In this document: one piece after another, positions 13,989-22,029 of the stretch
How positions within the stretch are numbered: position 1 is the stretch's first letter
How the letters are laid out: each line of letters starts with the position of its first letter
IMG/VR virus record: IMGVR_UViG_3300043772_000427
Coordinates: 1-63,282 of that record
Strand: one strand, 5' to 3'
DNA: 63,282 nucleotides
Source: a virus
Notes under the pieces: model-generated
Database searches by the model: none
The model's input: only the letters and a program-made list of their open reading frames with translations
Told to the model about the DNA's origin: nothing
Translations under genes and position numbers: made by a program

Positions 13989-14170
13989 CCGACCTAGAGA
14001 TCGTATTGTTGATTGCGTTTGCAGTCATGACATTCATGTACTTCAAGGCGCAACGTCGTGTTGTGTTCTTGTCATGCACATTGGTTGCGATAGGCATGAA
14101 GGAGGCGTATGTTGAAGTAGATGAAGTAGAGAAAACATACACCATCAAGCAACTGAAAATTAACAAGTAA
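13985..14170 (+). CDS. Small membrane protein (61 aa)
   Basis: Residues 3-22 (IVLLIAFAVMTFMYF) form one hydrophobic helix and residues 27-40 are moderately hydrophobic; the tail is charged. It overlaps the preceding stop by ATGA. It may tether the neighbouring AAA+/vWA machinery to the membrane, but nothing in the sequence proves this. Confidence 0.55.
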   Translation: MTDLEIVLLIAFAVMTFMYFKAQRRVVFLSCTLVAIGMKEAYVEVDEVEKTYTIKQLKINK

Positions 14171-14210
14171 TCATTCACCCAACCCTGAAACATTAACCGA
14201 AGGAAACACC

Positions 14211-15281
14211 ATGTCTAAAATCAATTTCAACCTGAACATTACCATCGATGACTGCGCAAACGTCATCAAGACAATCGGTAATTCAATTACTCCCATCATT
14301 GTCTCTGAGCCTGGTTGTGGCAAGTCATCAATCCTGAAGATGCTTGAGGCTGATCTCGGTACTGATGAGTATGACTTCATCTATGTCGACTGTCCTGTTA
14401 AAGACATGATGGACGTTGCGGCATCGATCCCCAACCATGCAAGCAAGACTCTTGAGTATTATGTGTCGTCTCTCTTCAAGCTAGGCAACGGCAAGAAGAA
14501 AGTCATCATGCTTGACGAGTTCATGAAGTCTCCCAAGCTATTGCAGATTATCTTCACCCGACTCATGCTCGAGCGTAGTGTTGGCGATGAACCCCTGCCC
14601 GAGGGTAGCATCGTGTTCGGTACAAGTAACAATGCAAGCGATGGTGTAGGCGACAGCATGTTGGCTCACGTTGGTAATCGTGTGTGTATCTTGCACATGA
14701 GCAAGCCCAATGCAGAGTTGTGGAATGTGTGGGCGACTAAGCACAAGGTTGCTAGACCGATTCGTGCATGGGTGGCGATGACTCCCAAGGCCATGCGTAG
14801 CTATCTGGACGGTGATGAGAGCGACAACCCATATATATTTAAACCATCATCTCCCGCACGTTCATTCGTGTCGCCTCGTTCATTGGCGAAAGCATCTCCC
14901 ATTGTGGAAGCTAAGGACATCATCGGTGAACACGCAATGATGGCGGCGTTGGCAGGCACTATCGGTGAAGCGGCGGCTAAGAGTATGTCAGCGTTCATTG
15001 CACTCGAAGGTAAGTTGATCTCATTCGCTGATGTGTTGAAAGCACCATCAACCATTAAAGTTCCTGACGATGTGTCAGCGCAAGTCATGATGATGTTCGA
15101 GGCGGTCGACGTAGTAGAGACTCAGGATGAGCTGAACAAGTACATGCAGTTCGTTGAGCGTATTCCGTCCTCTGAAGTTCAGTCTGTGTTCTTCACGATG
15201 ATTATGCGCGGTAAGCCTCGCATTGCGCGATACAACCAAGCGATCAACACTTGGGCATCAAACAACCACAAGTTGATGTGA
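14211..15281 (+). CDS. MoxR-type AAA+ ATPase (356 aa)
   Basis: An AAA+ ATPase with Walker A EPGCGKSS (residues 33-40), Walker B VIMLDEF (98-104, D102/E103) and a sensor-1-like FGTSNN stretch. The C-terminal part (about 200-356) is helical, as in MoxR/CbbQ lid and substrate regions. MoxR ATPases work with a vWA partner to remodel or activate protein complexes, and the vWA gene lies next but one. N4-like phages also carry an ATPase/vWA pair among their early or middle genes. Start: ATG after GAAGGAAACACC. Confidence 0.85.
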   Translation: MSKINFNLNITIDDCANVIKTIGNSITPIIVSEPGCGKSSILKMLEADLGTDEYDFIYVDCPVKDMMDVAASIPNHASKTLEYYVSSLFKLGNGKKKVIMLDEFMKSPKLLQIIFTRLMLERSVGDEPLPEGSIVFGTSNNASDGVGDSMLAHVGNRVCILHMSKPNAELWNVWATKHKVARPIRAWVAMTPKAMRSYLDGDESDNPYIFKPSSPARSFVSPRSLAKASPIVEAKDIIGEHAMMAALAGTIGEAAAKSMSAFIALEGKLISFADVLKAPSTIKVPDDVSAQVMMMFEAVDVVETQDELNKYMQFVERIPSSEVQSVFFTMIMRGKPRIARYNQAINTWASNNHKLM

Positions 15282-15289
15282 GGTAATCA

Positions 15290-15379
15290 ATGCTGACCCA
15301 ATGGGAAAAGTTTGAGCGAGTGGCGTTGCTGATGTCACTCATTGTTTTATTGTTAGACCTTTTTTACTGGAGACCATAA
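15290..15379 (+). CDS. Tiny hydrophobic protein between ATPase and vWA genes (29 aa)
   Basis: A 29-codon frame preceded by GAGGTAATCA and ending in TAATG, so its stop overlaps the vWA start. Residues 12-26 (VALLMSLIVLLLDLF) would form one membrane helix. It may be a real membrane micropeptide or only a coupling leader; evidence is limited to the ribosome-binding site and overlap. Confidence 0.4.
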   Translation: MLTQWEKFERVALLMSLIVLLLDLFYWRP

Positions 15380-16575
15380 TGTTGACTGAAGAAGAACGCG
15401 TCAAGAAGGCGCACATTGCCATGATGAAACATCCTGAGACAGCTTTGTATTCAGGTGTGATGATGATGGGTACGACAGCCGTGATCGATGATGCGATAAC
15501 TGCATACACCGATGGTATCAACAAGCGTTACGGCAGAGCGTTCCTCAAAGCCGTGTGCAAGACAGACCAAGAAGTAGCAGGCTTAGTGCTTCATGAGAAT
15601 CTGCACATCGTATTGCGTCACATGCTCCACGGCATTGACATGTTCAGAGAAGATCGTCAGCGAGCCAACAAAGCGGCAGACTATGTTGTCAACGACATCA
15701 TCATGAACATCAAGGACAAGAACCTTGTGAAGCTACCCGAAGGCGGATGCTATGACCCCAAGTACCACAACATGAACATGCGTGAGGTGTACAAGTTATT
15801 GGAGGAAGAGGAGTGTGGTGGCGGAGGAAGTGGTGATTCAGGGGATGGTGAATCGCAAGGTGGAGGTGGTGAGTATTCGTTCGATGAGCACGACACCGAG
15901 GGCGATGGTAATCCGATGACTCCTGAGAAAGCCAAGGAAGTCGAGGCGCGTATCGACAGAGCGTTGCGTGAAGGCGCGTTGTTAGCGGGTCGCTTAGGTA
16001 TTGATCTGCCACGAGCAATCACAGACATTCTCAACCCGAAGGTGGACTGGCGTGAGGTGTTACGAGATTTTGTTTCTTCAGCGACGAAGGGCAAGGACGA
16101 GTACACATGGCGCAAGTTCAACCGCAGAGTGTTGCCCAATGATTTGTACATCCCAACTGTGGAGAACGAGACTATCGGAGAGATTGTCGTTGCTATCGAT
16201 ACATCGGGTTCGATTGGCGAGAAGGAACTCAATGAGTTCGCCTCGGAACTGGTCTCTATCTGTGAGGTCGTATCGCCCGAAGCTGTGCGCGTTCTGTGGT
16301 GGGACACTAAGGTTCATGGCGAGCAACTGTTCAAAGATGATTATCAGAACATCGGAGCAATGCTCAAGCCCTTGGGCGGCGGAGGAACTAAGGTTTCATG
16401 CGTGGCTGAATACATCAACAAGAAGCGTGTCAACGCTGAATGTGTATTGGTGTTCACCGACGGTTATGTTGAGAACGATGTTGCGTGGCAGATTTCAGCA
16501 CCGACATTGTGGATGGTGACAGAGAACGAGAGTTGGCAACCGCCAACAGGTAAGAAAGTTATGGTGAAGGAGTAA
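15379..16575 (+). CDS. vWA-domain protein with N-terminal zincin-like metallopeptidase (398 aa)
   Basis: Two domains are visible. The N-terminal one (about 1-150) has HENLHIVLRH (72-81), a perfect HExxHxxxxH zinc-metalloprotease motif, as in the DUF2201 putative metallopeptidase family. A Gly/Ser/Glu-rich linker follows (about 146-180). The C-terminal VWA-like domain (about 265-398) has a complete MIDAS start, DTSGS (D274, S276, S278), and FTDGY later. Family knowledge links this architecture to MoxR ATPases. The pair could act as a chaperone-activated protease or complex remodeller directed at a host or phage target. The gene overlaps the previous stop. Confidence 0.85.
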   Translation: MLTEEERVKKAHIAMMKHPETALYSGVMMMGTTAVIDDAITAYTDGINKRYGRAFLKAVCKTDQEVAGLVLHENLHIVLRHMLHGIDMFREDRQRANKAADYVVNDIIMNIKDKNLVKLPEGGCYDPKYHNMNMREVYKLLEEEECGGGGSGDSGDGESQGGGGEYSFDEHDTEGDGNPMTPEKAKEVEARIDRALREGALLAGRLGIDLPRAITDILNPKVDWREVLRDFVSSATKGKDEYTWRKFNRRVLPNDLYIPTVENETIGEIVVAIDTSGSIGEKELNEFASELVSICEVVSPEAVRVLWWDTKVHGEQLFKDDYQNIGAMLKPLGGGGTKVSCVAEYINKKRVNAECVLVFTDGYVENDVAWQISAPTLWMVTENESWQPPTGKKVMVKE

Positions 16576-16577
16576 TC

Positions 16578-17519
16578 ATGGGTTTTTATGACATCAACAG
16601 AATTAGTTATGAGTCCTTGGCTAACACAGTCAAGAACAGCAAGCCTTATCGTGGCTCAGGCAATGCGTACCACTTAGGTGACAGGACATATTCATCGCGG
16701 CATTTCAGAGCGTTGGAGGATGGTTCATTCAGCATTTGGTATTCGCACCGAGAAATGATTGACAAACTTGAGAAAGGCGATTTGAAAGAGGGATGGTATG
16801 TAGGCAAGAAACCATTAGGCATTGTGCGCCCTGACAATTCGTTTGAGTTCACCACAATCAATGGACTGCATCAAGGTGAGAACACTCTCATGTCTGAATT
16901 GCTTGGTGTGTACATACATCAGGTGAAGGCTAAGGGCGGCGCGATCATGAGCGTTGGAGGTTTTGAAGACTATCCGATCTTCACAGGATTGCGGTTTGAT
17001 ATTGGAACTAAGAAGCCCCTGACGCAGTTCACAGTTGTTCAGCCTACCCTGAATCGCAAAAGATCAAACGCAATCATGAAGCAGTACAAAGAGTTTTTAG
17101 ATGTTTATCCGATGTACATCAAGGCAATGAACGACAAGGCGGCAATCGAAGTCATCAAAGATTTACACGATCAGACTGACAAGTTCAATGGTGCAAATTT
17201 CAACGCCAAGACATTGAAAGAGACAGTTGATAAGAAACATTATGTAGATGCGGCGTTCATACAGTATCTATTGCATAACCATTGGATTCGTAGCAACTTT
17301 AGATACCAACTAGGTGATGGCGGCTCAGGCGAACCAAGGATGCCGCGCGAATGGCAAGAAAGTGTTGAGAGTGTCATCGTTAGACATTTCCGTAAGACTA
17401 TTTTAGGAGAGATTGACGAAGCGTTTGATTGGGTGGAGTTACCCAAGGGTAAGTTATGTGCATCTTCATGGGATCACAAAATCGTTTCACCTACTGGTGA
17501 AGAATTTAAACAACTGTAA
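16578..17519 (+). CDS. Unknown protein of the AAA+/vWA block (313 aa)
   Basis: Not recognised. It is a soluble alpha/beta protein with aromatic-rich strands in the first half (SFSIWYSHREM; GWYVGKKPLGIV) and helices between about 165 and 260. It starts after AAGGAGTAATC, three bases beyond the vWA stop, so it belongs to the same operon and may be a substrate-recognition or effector component. Confidence 0.6.
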   Translation: MGFYDINRISYESLANTVKNSKPYRGSGNAYHLGDRTYSSRHFRALEDGSFSIWYSHREMIDKLEKGDLKEGWYVGKKPLGIVRPDNSFEFTTINGLHQGENTLMSELLGVYIHQVKAKGGAIMSVGGFEDYPIFTGLRFDIGTKKPLTQFTVVQPTLNRKRSNAIMKQYKEFLDVYPMYIKAMNDKAAIEVIKDLHDQTDKFNGANFNAKTLKETVDKKHYVDAAFIQYLLHNHWIRSNFRYQLGDGGSGEPRMPREWQESVESVIVRHFRKTILGEIDEAFDWVELPKGKLCASSWDHKIVSPTGEEFKQL

Positions 17520-17529
17520 GGAGAGAGTT

Positions 17530-18480
17530 ATGAACATAGCAACAGACAAAGTCGACCAAGACAAACTGACTGAACTGTTTACCAACAAGCCGAACCTCAA
17601 GAAGTTTGTGTATGAGTTCTGCACGGCGTTCAATGTGAAGGTCGACAGAGTTAAGAACAGCGGAGCGTTGCGCGTAGTAACGCCCAATGGATTGGATGGC
17701 GGTGAGTTGTCTACAAATACTAACTCACGCGACAGAAGTGAGACAGTCTACATCTACGAGAATCAGTATCTTGTTAAAAAAGAGAAGTCGAGTTCAAACT
17801 CCAGCAGAAGTGAGCGTGACTCTAATAAGATTGCAACACTCATTAGAACGCTGAAGAAGAACAACGAGTTTCCTAGCGATGAGAGTATGACTAAGGCTTA
17901 CGCAGAAGAAGTCATTACTGCGATTCATCCAGTCAAAGATTCGGCTAGATATGGCGCACCTAAAATAGAAGTGAATGTTGATATTGTAAAAATGTTGGTA
18001 GAAAGCCAATTAGGTGTTGACACTATTTCAATACAGCAGTACGCTAGCGATCTCAAAGATTCGTACAGTAAATATTTAGTCAAAATGAAAACATACAATG
18101 AGTCAGCAGACGACCATAAAAGATTCTGCAAGGGCTTCAAACTCATAGGCATTGACTACGAGAACTACTATGAAAACGATGGTACTCTCCCAGTCAAGTA
18201 TCTTGTCGGTGAGGGCGTGGTTGATAACACTAACAACCGCGAGAAGGTACTCATTCAGGGTAGCCTGAAACGCTATTCAACTCTTAAAGATATACCCGAA
18301 GTCGCAGTTGATGCGATGATGATCGCTACCTACATGCAAGGTAAGTCTACCGAAAGAATCTACTCCAACAGAAACGAGTTGTTCATAGGTAAGATTGACA
18401 GATTCTTACCTGAACTCGACATCAGCGCGGGCTATCGCAACAACATCGTGTGGGTGGTCATTCCCAAAGAGCCCAAGTAA
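17530..18480 (+). CDS. Unknown protein of the AAA+/vWA block (316 aa)
   Basis: Not recognised. The start is placed at the ATG after AAGGAGAGAGTT, 39 codons inside the longest frame, because the upstream part overlaps the previous gene in another frame. The product is Lys/Asp/Ser-rich, with a Ser-rich linker (about 93-102) and a C-terminal alpha/beta part ending NNIVWVVIPKEPK. Its stop overlaps the next start (TAATG). Confidence 0.6.
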   Translation: MNIATDKVDQDKLTELFTNKPNLKKFVYEFCTAFNVKVDRVKNSGALRVVTPNGLDGGELSTNTNSRDRSETVYIYENQYLVKKEKSSSNSSRSERDSNKIATLIRTLKKNNEFPSDESMTKAYAEEVITAIHPVKDSARYGAPKIEVNVDIVKMLVESQLGVDTISIQQYASDLKDSYSKYLVKMKTYNESADDHKRFCKGFKLIGIDYENYYENDGTLPVKYLVGEGVVDNTNNREKVLIQGSLKRYSTLKDIPEVAVDAMMIATYMQGKSTERIYSNRNELFIGKIDRFLPELDISAGYRNNIVWVVIPKEPK

Positions 18481-18896
18481 TGTACAGCGAACTTGAATAC
18501 GTTACGCAATATATGCGCTCACTACACGACGCTAAGAAGTGGCCTTCCATGCCATACAAGACCCCTGATATGTGGCGCGTTCCTGTATACAGAGAAGACG
18601 ACGGTTATGCAGTTGTTGTGCAACCTGACAGAGTGCGGTACTTCACCGAAGAAACATTACCTGACTTCATGAAGGCTTCACTTGCAATGATTCACGCATT
18701 TCCGCCGCCTAAGAAAGAACTATATCAAGTCTCGGTCACGGATTCGTTTATCAATTACCACAACCCAAAGCTCGACGATGTGGGGTGGATGGTGTGCAAA
18801 GATTTGTACATCGTAGTCATGCACTATTCGCAGCTTGGTGAGATTGGCTACAACAAGGAGAAGTCTACATGGCAGATACACCTGAACGCAAAGTAA
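18480..18896 (+). CDS. Protein of unknown function (138 aa)
   Basis: The start is the ATG that overlaps the previous stop. The product is alpha/beta with many aromatic residues and a VCKDLYIVVMHYSQLGEIGY region. Its end overlaps the nuclease gene by 28 bases. No motif known to me. Confidence 0.55.
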   Translation: MYSELEYVTQYMRSLHDAKKWPSMPYKTPDMWRVPVYREDDGYAVVVQPDRVRYFTEETLPDFMKASLAMIHAFPPPKKELYQVSVTDSFINYHNPKLDDVGWMVCKDLYIVVMHYSQLGEIGYNKEKSTWQIHLNAK

Positions 18897-19165
18897 AGAA
18901 GAAAGTCCTCATGGAACTGGCTTCTATCGGGGCTTACTACACCATGCCCGTAACGAGTGGATTTGGTAATTCAGGAGTGCCTGACATTCTATGTTGCTAC
19001 AACGGATGGTTCATTGGCATAGAGTGCAAAGCGAACGGCGGTAAGCCAACGAAATTACAGCAGTCTCACTTAGATGAGATTGAGATGCGGGGCGGCTTGT
19101 CGTTCATCGTTGATGAACACAATGTCGGGATTATCAAACAACTCATATTGGACAACGCAAAATGA
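18869..19165 (+). CDS. VRR-NUC-type nuclease (98 aa)
   Basis: The protein has the VRR-NUC core of the PD-(D/E)XK superfamily: GVPDIL (D39), then FIGIECK (E52, K54), then a conserved Gln (LQQSH, about 64-67) and an IVDEHN end. The size matches the stand-alone phage VRR-NUC proteins, which act on branched DNA such as Holliday junctions. A role in resolving replication or packaging intermediates is likely. Start after AAGGAGAAGTCTAC. Confidence 0.8.
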   Translation: MADTPERKVKKKVLMELASIGAYYTMPVTSGFGNSGVPDILCCYNGWFIGIECKANGGKPTKLQQSHLDEIEMRGGLSFIVDEHNVGIIKQLILDNAK

Positions 19166-19326
19166 AAGAACTTAAATATCTCTCAAGAGCATTACCCACA
19201 CGCATGTGTACAGACCCGAAGTTTAAATTTAAGAACGCCTCACAAACCGATGTGCGCCGTACATGGCGCAAAGCGAGATTACTCATGCGATTAGCAAAAG
19301 GAAACCCCTATGAAAGCCTTACTTGA
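19162..19326 (+). CDS. Small basic protein (54 aa)
   Basis: A 54-codon gene linked to the nuclease by an ATGA overlap. It is rich in Arg and Lys (VRRTWRKARLLMRLAKG), suggesting nucleic-acid binding. Its 3' end overlaps the next gene by 17 bases. Confidence 0.5.
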   Translation: MKELKYLSRALPTRMCTDPKFKFKNASQTDVRRTWRKARLLMRLAKGNPYESLT

Positions 19327-19492
19327 ATTTGCGTACCCTGAAGATGGACTGAAATTACAGCATGCGTTGAAGGCTAACGAGTACTACGAGGCATTATGCG
19401 ACATAGACAACATACTAGCGATGCCTTACACGAAGGCGGAAGCCTACACAAAGATCAGAACAGTAATACTAGAAGTGTTGGAGGGTACATGA
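19310..19492 (+). CDS. Small helical protein (60 aa)
   Basis: A helical protein starting MKALLEFAYPEDGLKLQHAL, a pattern (EFxYPEDxxxLxxA) I recognise from small replication-region proteins in several podoviruses. Start after AAAGGAAACCCCT. Function unknown. Confidence 0.6.
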   Translation: MKALLEFAYPEDGLKLQHALKANEYYEALCDIDNILAMPYTKAEAYTKIRTVILEVLEGT

Positions 19493-19587
19493 CATGGCCC
19501 TTCCCCCCATTCCCAAACCCCAAGAACAAGAACGACAAGCGAGAGCCGAAGTTCAACCCCGACAACTACGAGGACGCACCGAGATGA
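19489..19587 (+). CDS. Proline-rich micro-ORF (32 aa)
   Basis: A 32-codon frame (MTWPFPPFPNPKN at the start) joined to both neighbours by ATGA overlaps. The chain of identical overlaps is the main evidence that it is translated. A longer frame in another phase covers the same bases but breaks the coupling. Confidence 0.45.
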   Translation: MTWPFPPFPNPKNKNDKREPKFNPDNYEDAPR

Positions 19588-19856
19588 CACAAGATGAAAT
19601 CATTGAGATGGCTAGACAGGCGGGTGGCATAGACATCACAAACACACGGGCAGGAAACTTTACTGCTTGGATTGGCACAGGAACTCCTGAGTTCCTTGAA
19701 CGCTTTGCCAAGCTAGTAGCACAGCATGAGCGTGAGGCGTGTGCATGGGTGTGTGATTCGCTTGAGGAGCAGTGCGAAAAACTTCTTGTACCCGACGAAA
19801 AATGGCCGACACCATCTGACTGCGCCAACATCATCCGAGCAAGGGGACAAGCATGA
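19584..19856 (+). CDS. Conserved small phage protein (90 aa)
   Basis: The pattern MTQDEIIEMARQAGG, a central W, then ERFAKLVAQHEREACAWVC and a C-terminal CANIIRARG is shared with many small proteins of phages of Burkholderiales and relatives. Function unknown. The start is the ATG overlapping the previous stop rather than the earlier in-frame one. Confidence 0.65.
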   Translation: MTQDEIIEMARQAGGIDITNTRAGNFTAWIGTGTPEFLERFAKLVAQHEREACAWVCDSLEEQCEKLLVPDEKWPTPSDCANIIRARGQA

Positions 19857-20053
19857 CACAAGATGACGATGACATTCAAGACTACGTTCGCCCTTGGGTG
19901 GGTCTGACGGATGCGGAAAGGCTTGAAGCTTTGCGATCTGTTGATGTTGTTACTGCGGTCAGCTTGTTAATGAGCCAGTATGAGATGCCTCCAACATTTA
20001 AAGTTTATGCCGAAGCGATTGAAGCCAAGCTGAAGGAGAAGAACCATGGATAA
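19853..20053 (+). CDS. Small protein with AIEAKLKEKN tail (66 aa)
   Basis: It has an acidic start, then YVRPWVGLTDAER, typical of small phage proteins, and a C-terminal EAIEAKLKEKN. The codons for KEKN (AAGGAGAAGAAC) double as the ribosome-binding site for the next gene, and the same tail recurs at the end of that gene. Confidence 0.6.
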   Translation: MTQDDDDIQDYVRPWVGLTDAERLEALRSVDVVTAVSLLMSQYEMPPTFKVYAEAIEAKLKEKNHG

Positions 20054-20261
20054 ACCAATAGCATGGTACGACCCAAGCAACGGCATGGTAAGTACAGACA
20101 AAGACAGCCCTTTGTTTACACCATTGGGTCAGGTATGGGGTTTGTATCCAAAGCAAGAGTGGGTAGGTCTGACACAAGAAGAAATTGAAAATTCGTATGT
20201 TCCTAACTATCAAGAACAAACTCGAGCCATTGAAGCCAAACTCAAGGAGAAGAACACTTGA
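20046..20261 (+). CDS. Small protein with AIEAKLKEKN tail, second copy (71 aa)
   Basis: Begins MDKPIAWYDPSNGMVS, a pattern common to small phage proteins, contains WVGLTQEE in the middle and ends in RAIEAKLKEKN, matching the gene before it. Its last codons again supply an AAGGAGAAGAAC ribosome-binding site, this time for a TTG-started gene. Confidence 0.6.
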   Translation: MDKPIAWYDPSNGMVSTDKDSPLFTPLGQVWGLYPKQEWVGLTQEEIENSYVPNYQEQTRAIEAKLKEKNT

Positions 20262-20485
20262 GCAAATCCAAAACACCTGAACCACTGTACAGGCAGATTA
20301 TTCCTGAAGAAGATCGAGGCAAGACAGTGGTCAGCAAGTACTACAGAGTTAGTCAGAACAGGGATGGGTTGGGCGTGGGTTTGCACCCGTACCTTGTCGA
20401 GTGCAACTTACGAATCGACTTTGGCTTGGATGGTGGCATCTACAAGGTTGAATGGAGCAACAAAGTTTTAGGAGAAAGAAAATGA
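20258..20485 (+). CDS. Small protein with TTG start (75 aa)
   Basis: The only in-frame start near the upstream ribosome-binding site is TTG at 20258, overlapping the previous stop as TTGA. The product is alpha/beta (LVECNLRIDFGLDGGIYKVEW). Function unknown. Confidence 0.55.
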   Translation: MSKSKTPEPLYRQIIPEEDRGKTVVSKYYRVSQNRDGLGVGLHPYLVECNLRIDFGLDGGIYKVEWSNKVLGERK

Positions 20486-20691
20486 TTCACACAGACGAAG
20501 ACGATGAGTTCGAGCGCATTGCACATGAAGCTGAGATGAAGAAGGGGCAACCCTACCACTACGACGTTTTTGTGTCGCCATCACAGCGCAATACAGTCTT
20601 AGAAGAAGTGGCTAAGGAGTTTGACGCAATGAAACCATTTGGTGATACCGCCGCAAGCTTTGCGGCATTTGTAAGGGGTATGAAGAAATGA
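20482..20691 (+). CDS. Small acidic protein (69 aa)
   Basis: The start is the ATG overlapping the previous stop (after GGAGAAAGAAA), ten codons inside the longest frame. Acidic N-terminus (DEDDEFE) and a helical C-terminus. ATGA overlap with the next gene. Function unknown. Confidence 0.55.
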   Translation: MIHTDEDDEFERIAHEAEMKKGQPYHYDVFVSPSQRNTVLEEVAKEFDAMKPFGDTAASFAAFVRGMKK

Positions 20692-20939
20692 CAGTACTTA
20701 ACCCATGGGAAGAGTTAGCGCAAGTTGACCGCCCAAGTATTTTCTTGACAGACCCGTACTTTCGTGCGCGTAACCCAAGCAATCAAATCAAAAGCAAGGA
20801 GGATCTAGGATACAAACAATTCGGCACATTTACACGAGCAAAGGAGAGACAACCAAACAAGCATGAAGGAACACTAGAACATGCCAAGACCAAAACCCCC
20901 CGCCCCCCTAAAGGCACGATACGTACGTTTGTCCGATAG
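20688..20939 (+). CDS. Small basic protein (83 aa)
   Basis: Basic and polar, with a Pro/Lys-rich end that overlaps the next gene by 59 bases in another frame. No motif. The ATGA overlap supports translation, but the exact extent of the real protein is less certain than for its neighbours. Confidence 0.45.
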   Translation: MTVLNPWEELAQVDRPSIFLTDPYFRARNPSNQIKSKEDLGYKQFGTFTRAKERQPNKHEGTLEHAKTKTPRPPKGTIRTFVR

Positions 20940-21063
20940 AGAGTGGCTGATATTTAAACAACTAGGTGGCGCTGAATGGCTAAGAGAAACCTTAGACAAA
21001 AAAGCACCAATGCCCAAACAATACTACGACAATTTTTTACAACCAACCAAGGAAATAAAATGA
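20881..21063 (+). CDS. Small conserved phage protein, RHH/HTH-like (60 aa)
   Basis: KARYVRLSDREWLIFKQLGGAEWLRE is a pattern I recognise from small phage proteins, with a strand followed by two helices as in ribbon-helix-helix or similar DNA-binding folds. Start about ten bases after AAGGA; ATGA overlap with the next gene. Confidence 0.55.
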   Translation: MPRPKPPAPLKARYVRLSDREWLIFKQLGGAEWLRETLDKKAPMPKQYYDNFLQPTKEIK

Positions 21064-21542
21064 CATTTCATGCAAAAAGCAAAGCCCAAGAGATTCGTTC
21101 TTATGTTGCGGCTAACCCCAACGCTAAACCTAAAGACGTTGCCAAAGCAATCGGTACTGGAATTCAGTATGTGTACGCAGTCTTGTGGACTGCTAAGAAG
21201 AAAGCCAAGGTCAAGAAGCCAAGTCTCCCACGCGAAGTGATGACATTAAAACAAATCAAAGAAGCAACCGCTCGTGTACAAGAGTTTATTAAGCAAGATT
21301 TACCGCCGATGCCGTCAACTCAAATAGAAATGTTTGAGCCAGCGAGTGACCCCGTCAATCACCCTGAGCACTACAAGGTAGGCGGTATTGAGACCATTGA
21401 CTTTATTGAAGCCAAGAAGCTGAACTACAACATCGGTAATGTGGTGAAGTATCTTACAAGAGCTGACCACAAGGGCAACCGCAAGCAAGACCTTGAGAAG
21501 GCATTGTGGTATCTGACACGCGAAATCAATTCACTCAAGTGA
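21060..21542 (+). CDS. HTH plus DUF3310 protein (160 aa)
   Basis: Residues about 20-45 (PKDVAKAIGTGIQYVYAVLW) look like a winged or simple helix-turn-helix. Residues about 97-157 match DUF3310: NHPEHYKVGGIETIDFI, then NVVKYLTRADHKG and DLEKALWYL. DUF3310 proteins are widespread in phages and often listed as possible nucleotide kinases, though no P-loop is present here. Start is the ATG overlapping the previous stop. Confidence 0.75.
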   Translation: MTFHAKSKAQEIRSYVAANPNAKPKDVAKAIGTGIQYVYAVLWTAKKKAKVKKPSLPREVMTLKQIKEATARVQEFIKQDLPPMPSTQIEMFEPASDPVNHPEHYKVGGIETIDFIEAKKLNYNIGNVVKYLTRADHKGNRKQDLEKALWYLTREINSLK

Positions 21543-21546
21543 GTCG

Positions 21547-22029
21547 ATGATGCTTGAAGGAATCAAGATACTAGGGGAACGTATAGTCAACATGCCTGAA
21601 CTGTACGACCCGAATGAGAACAGAGTGACGGAAGTCAAAATGACTGATCCTGAAATTCCTCTTTCTCACCAAGTAGATCAGCTTATTCAGCTTGTTTGTG
21701 AGAACCGTGATGGAATCTTTACTGATGAGGAAATTAAACACATCAAAGACTCCATTACTGAGTGCAGGCGCAGAGTGTTTAACTCTTGGGTGGTGGGCAT
21801 CATCGCAGACCAAGACTTAATTCTGCCAAGAACTCGTGAGCAAATGAAAGCTGAGATAGAGCGCGAGGAAGAAGAACGCAAGTGGCGCATGGAGAAAGAG
21901 AAAGAAAAACGCCAAATGGAAAGAGAACGACAACTTGCTATGGAGCAAATACAACAACGTATGAAGCAAGATGAAATGCTACGTGGTGGCAGAGGTATCG
22001 CTAATAACAATTTAACAGGATTTATTTAA
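21547..22029 (+). CDS. Coiled-coil protein upstream of DNA polymerase (160 aa)
   Basis: The last 60 residues are an uninterrupted Arg/Glu/Lys/Met coiled coil. The N-terminal half has helices and an acidic patch. The ribosome-binding site is weak (GTGAG), so a downstream start at the ATG of MPELYD is possible. Its stop overlaps the polymerase start as TAATG, suggesting coupled synthesis and possibly a polymerase accessory role. Confidence 0.6.
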   Translation: MMLEGIKILGERIVNMPELYDPNENRVTEVKMTDPEIPLSHQVDQLIQLVCENRDGIFTDEEIKHIKDSITECRRRVFNSWVVGIIADQDLILPRTREQMKAEIEREEEERKWRMEKEKEKRQMERERQLAMEQIQQRMKQDEMLRGGRGIANNNLTGFI

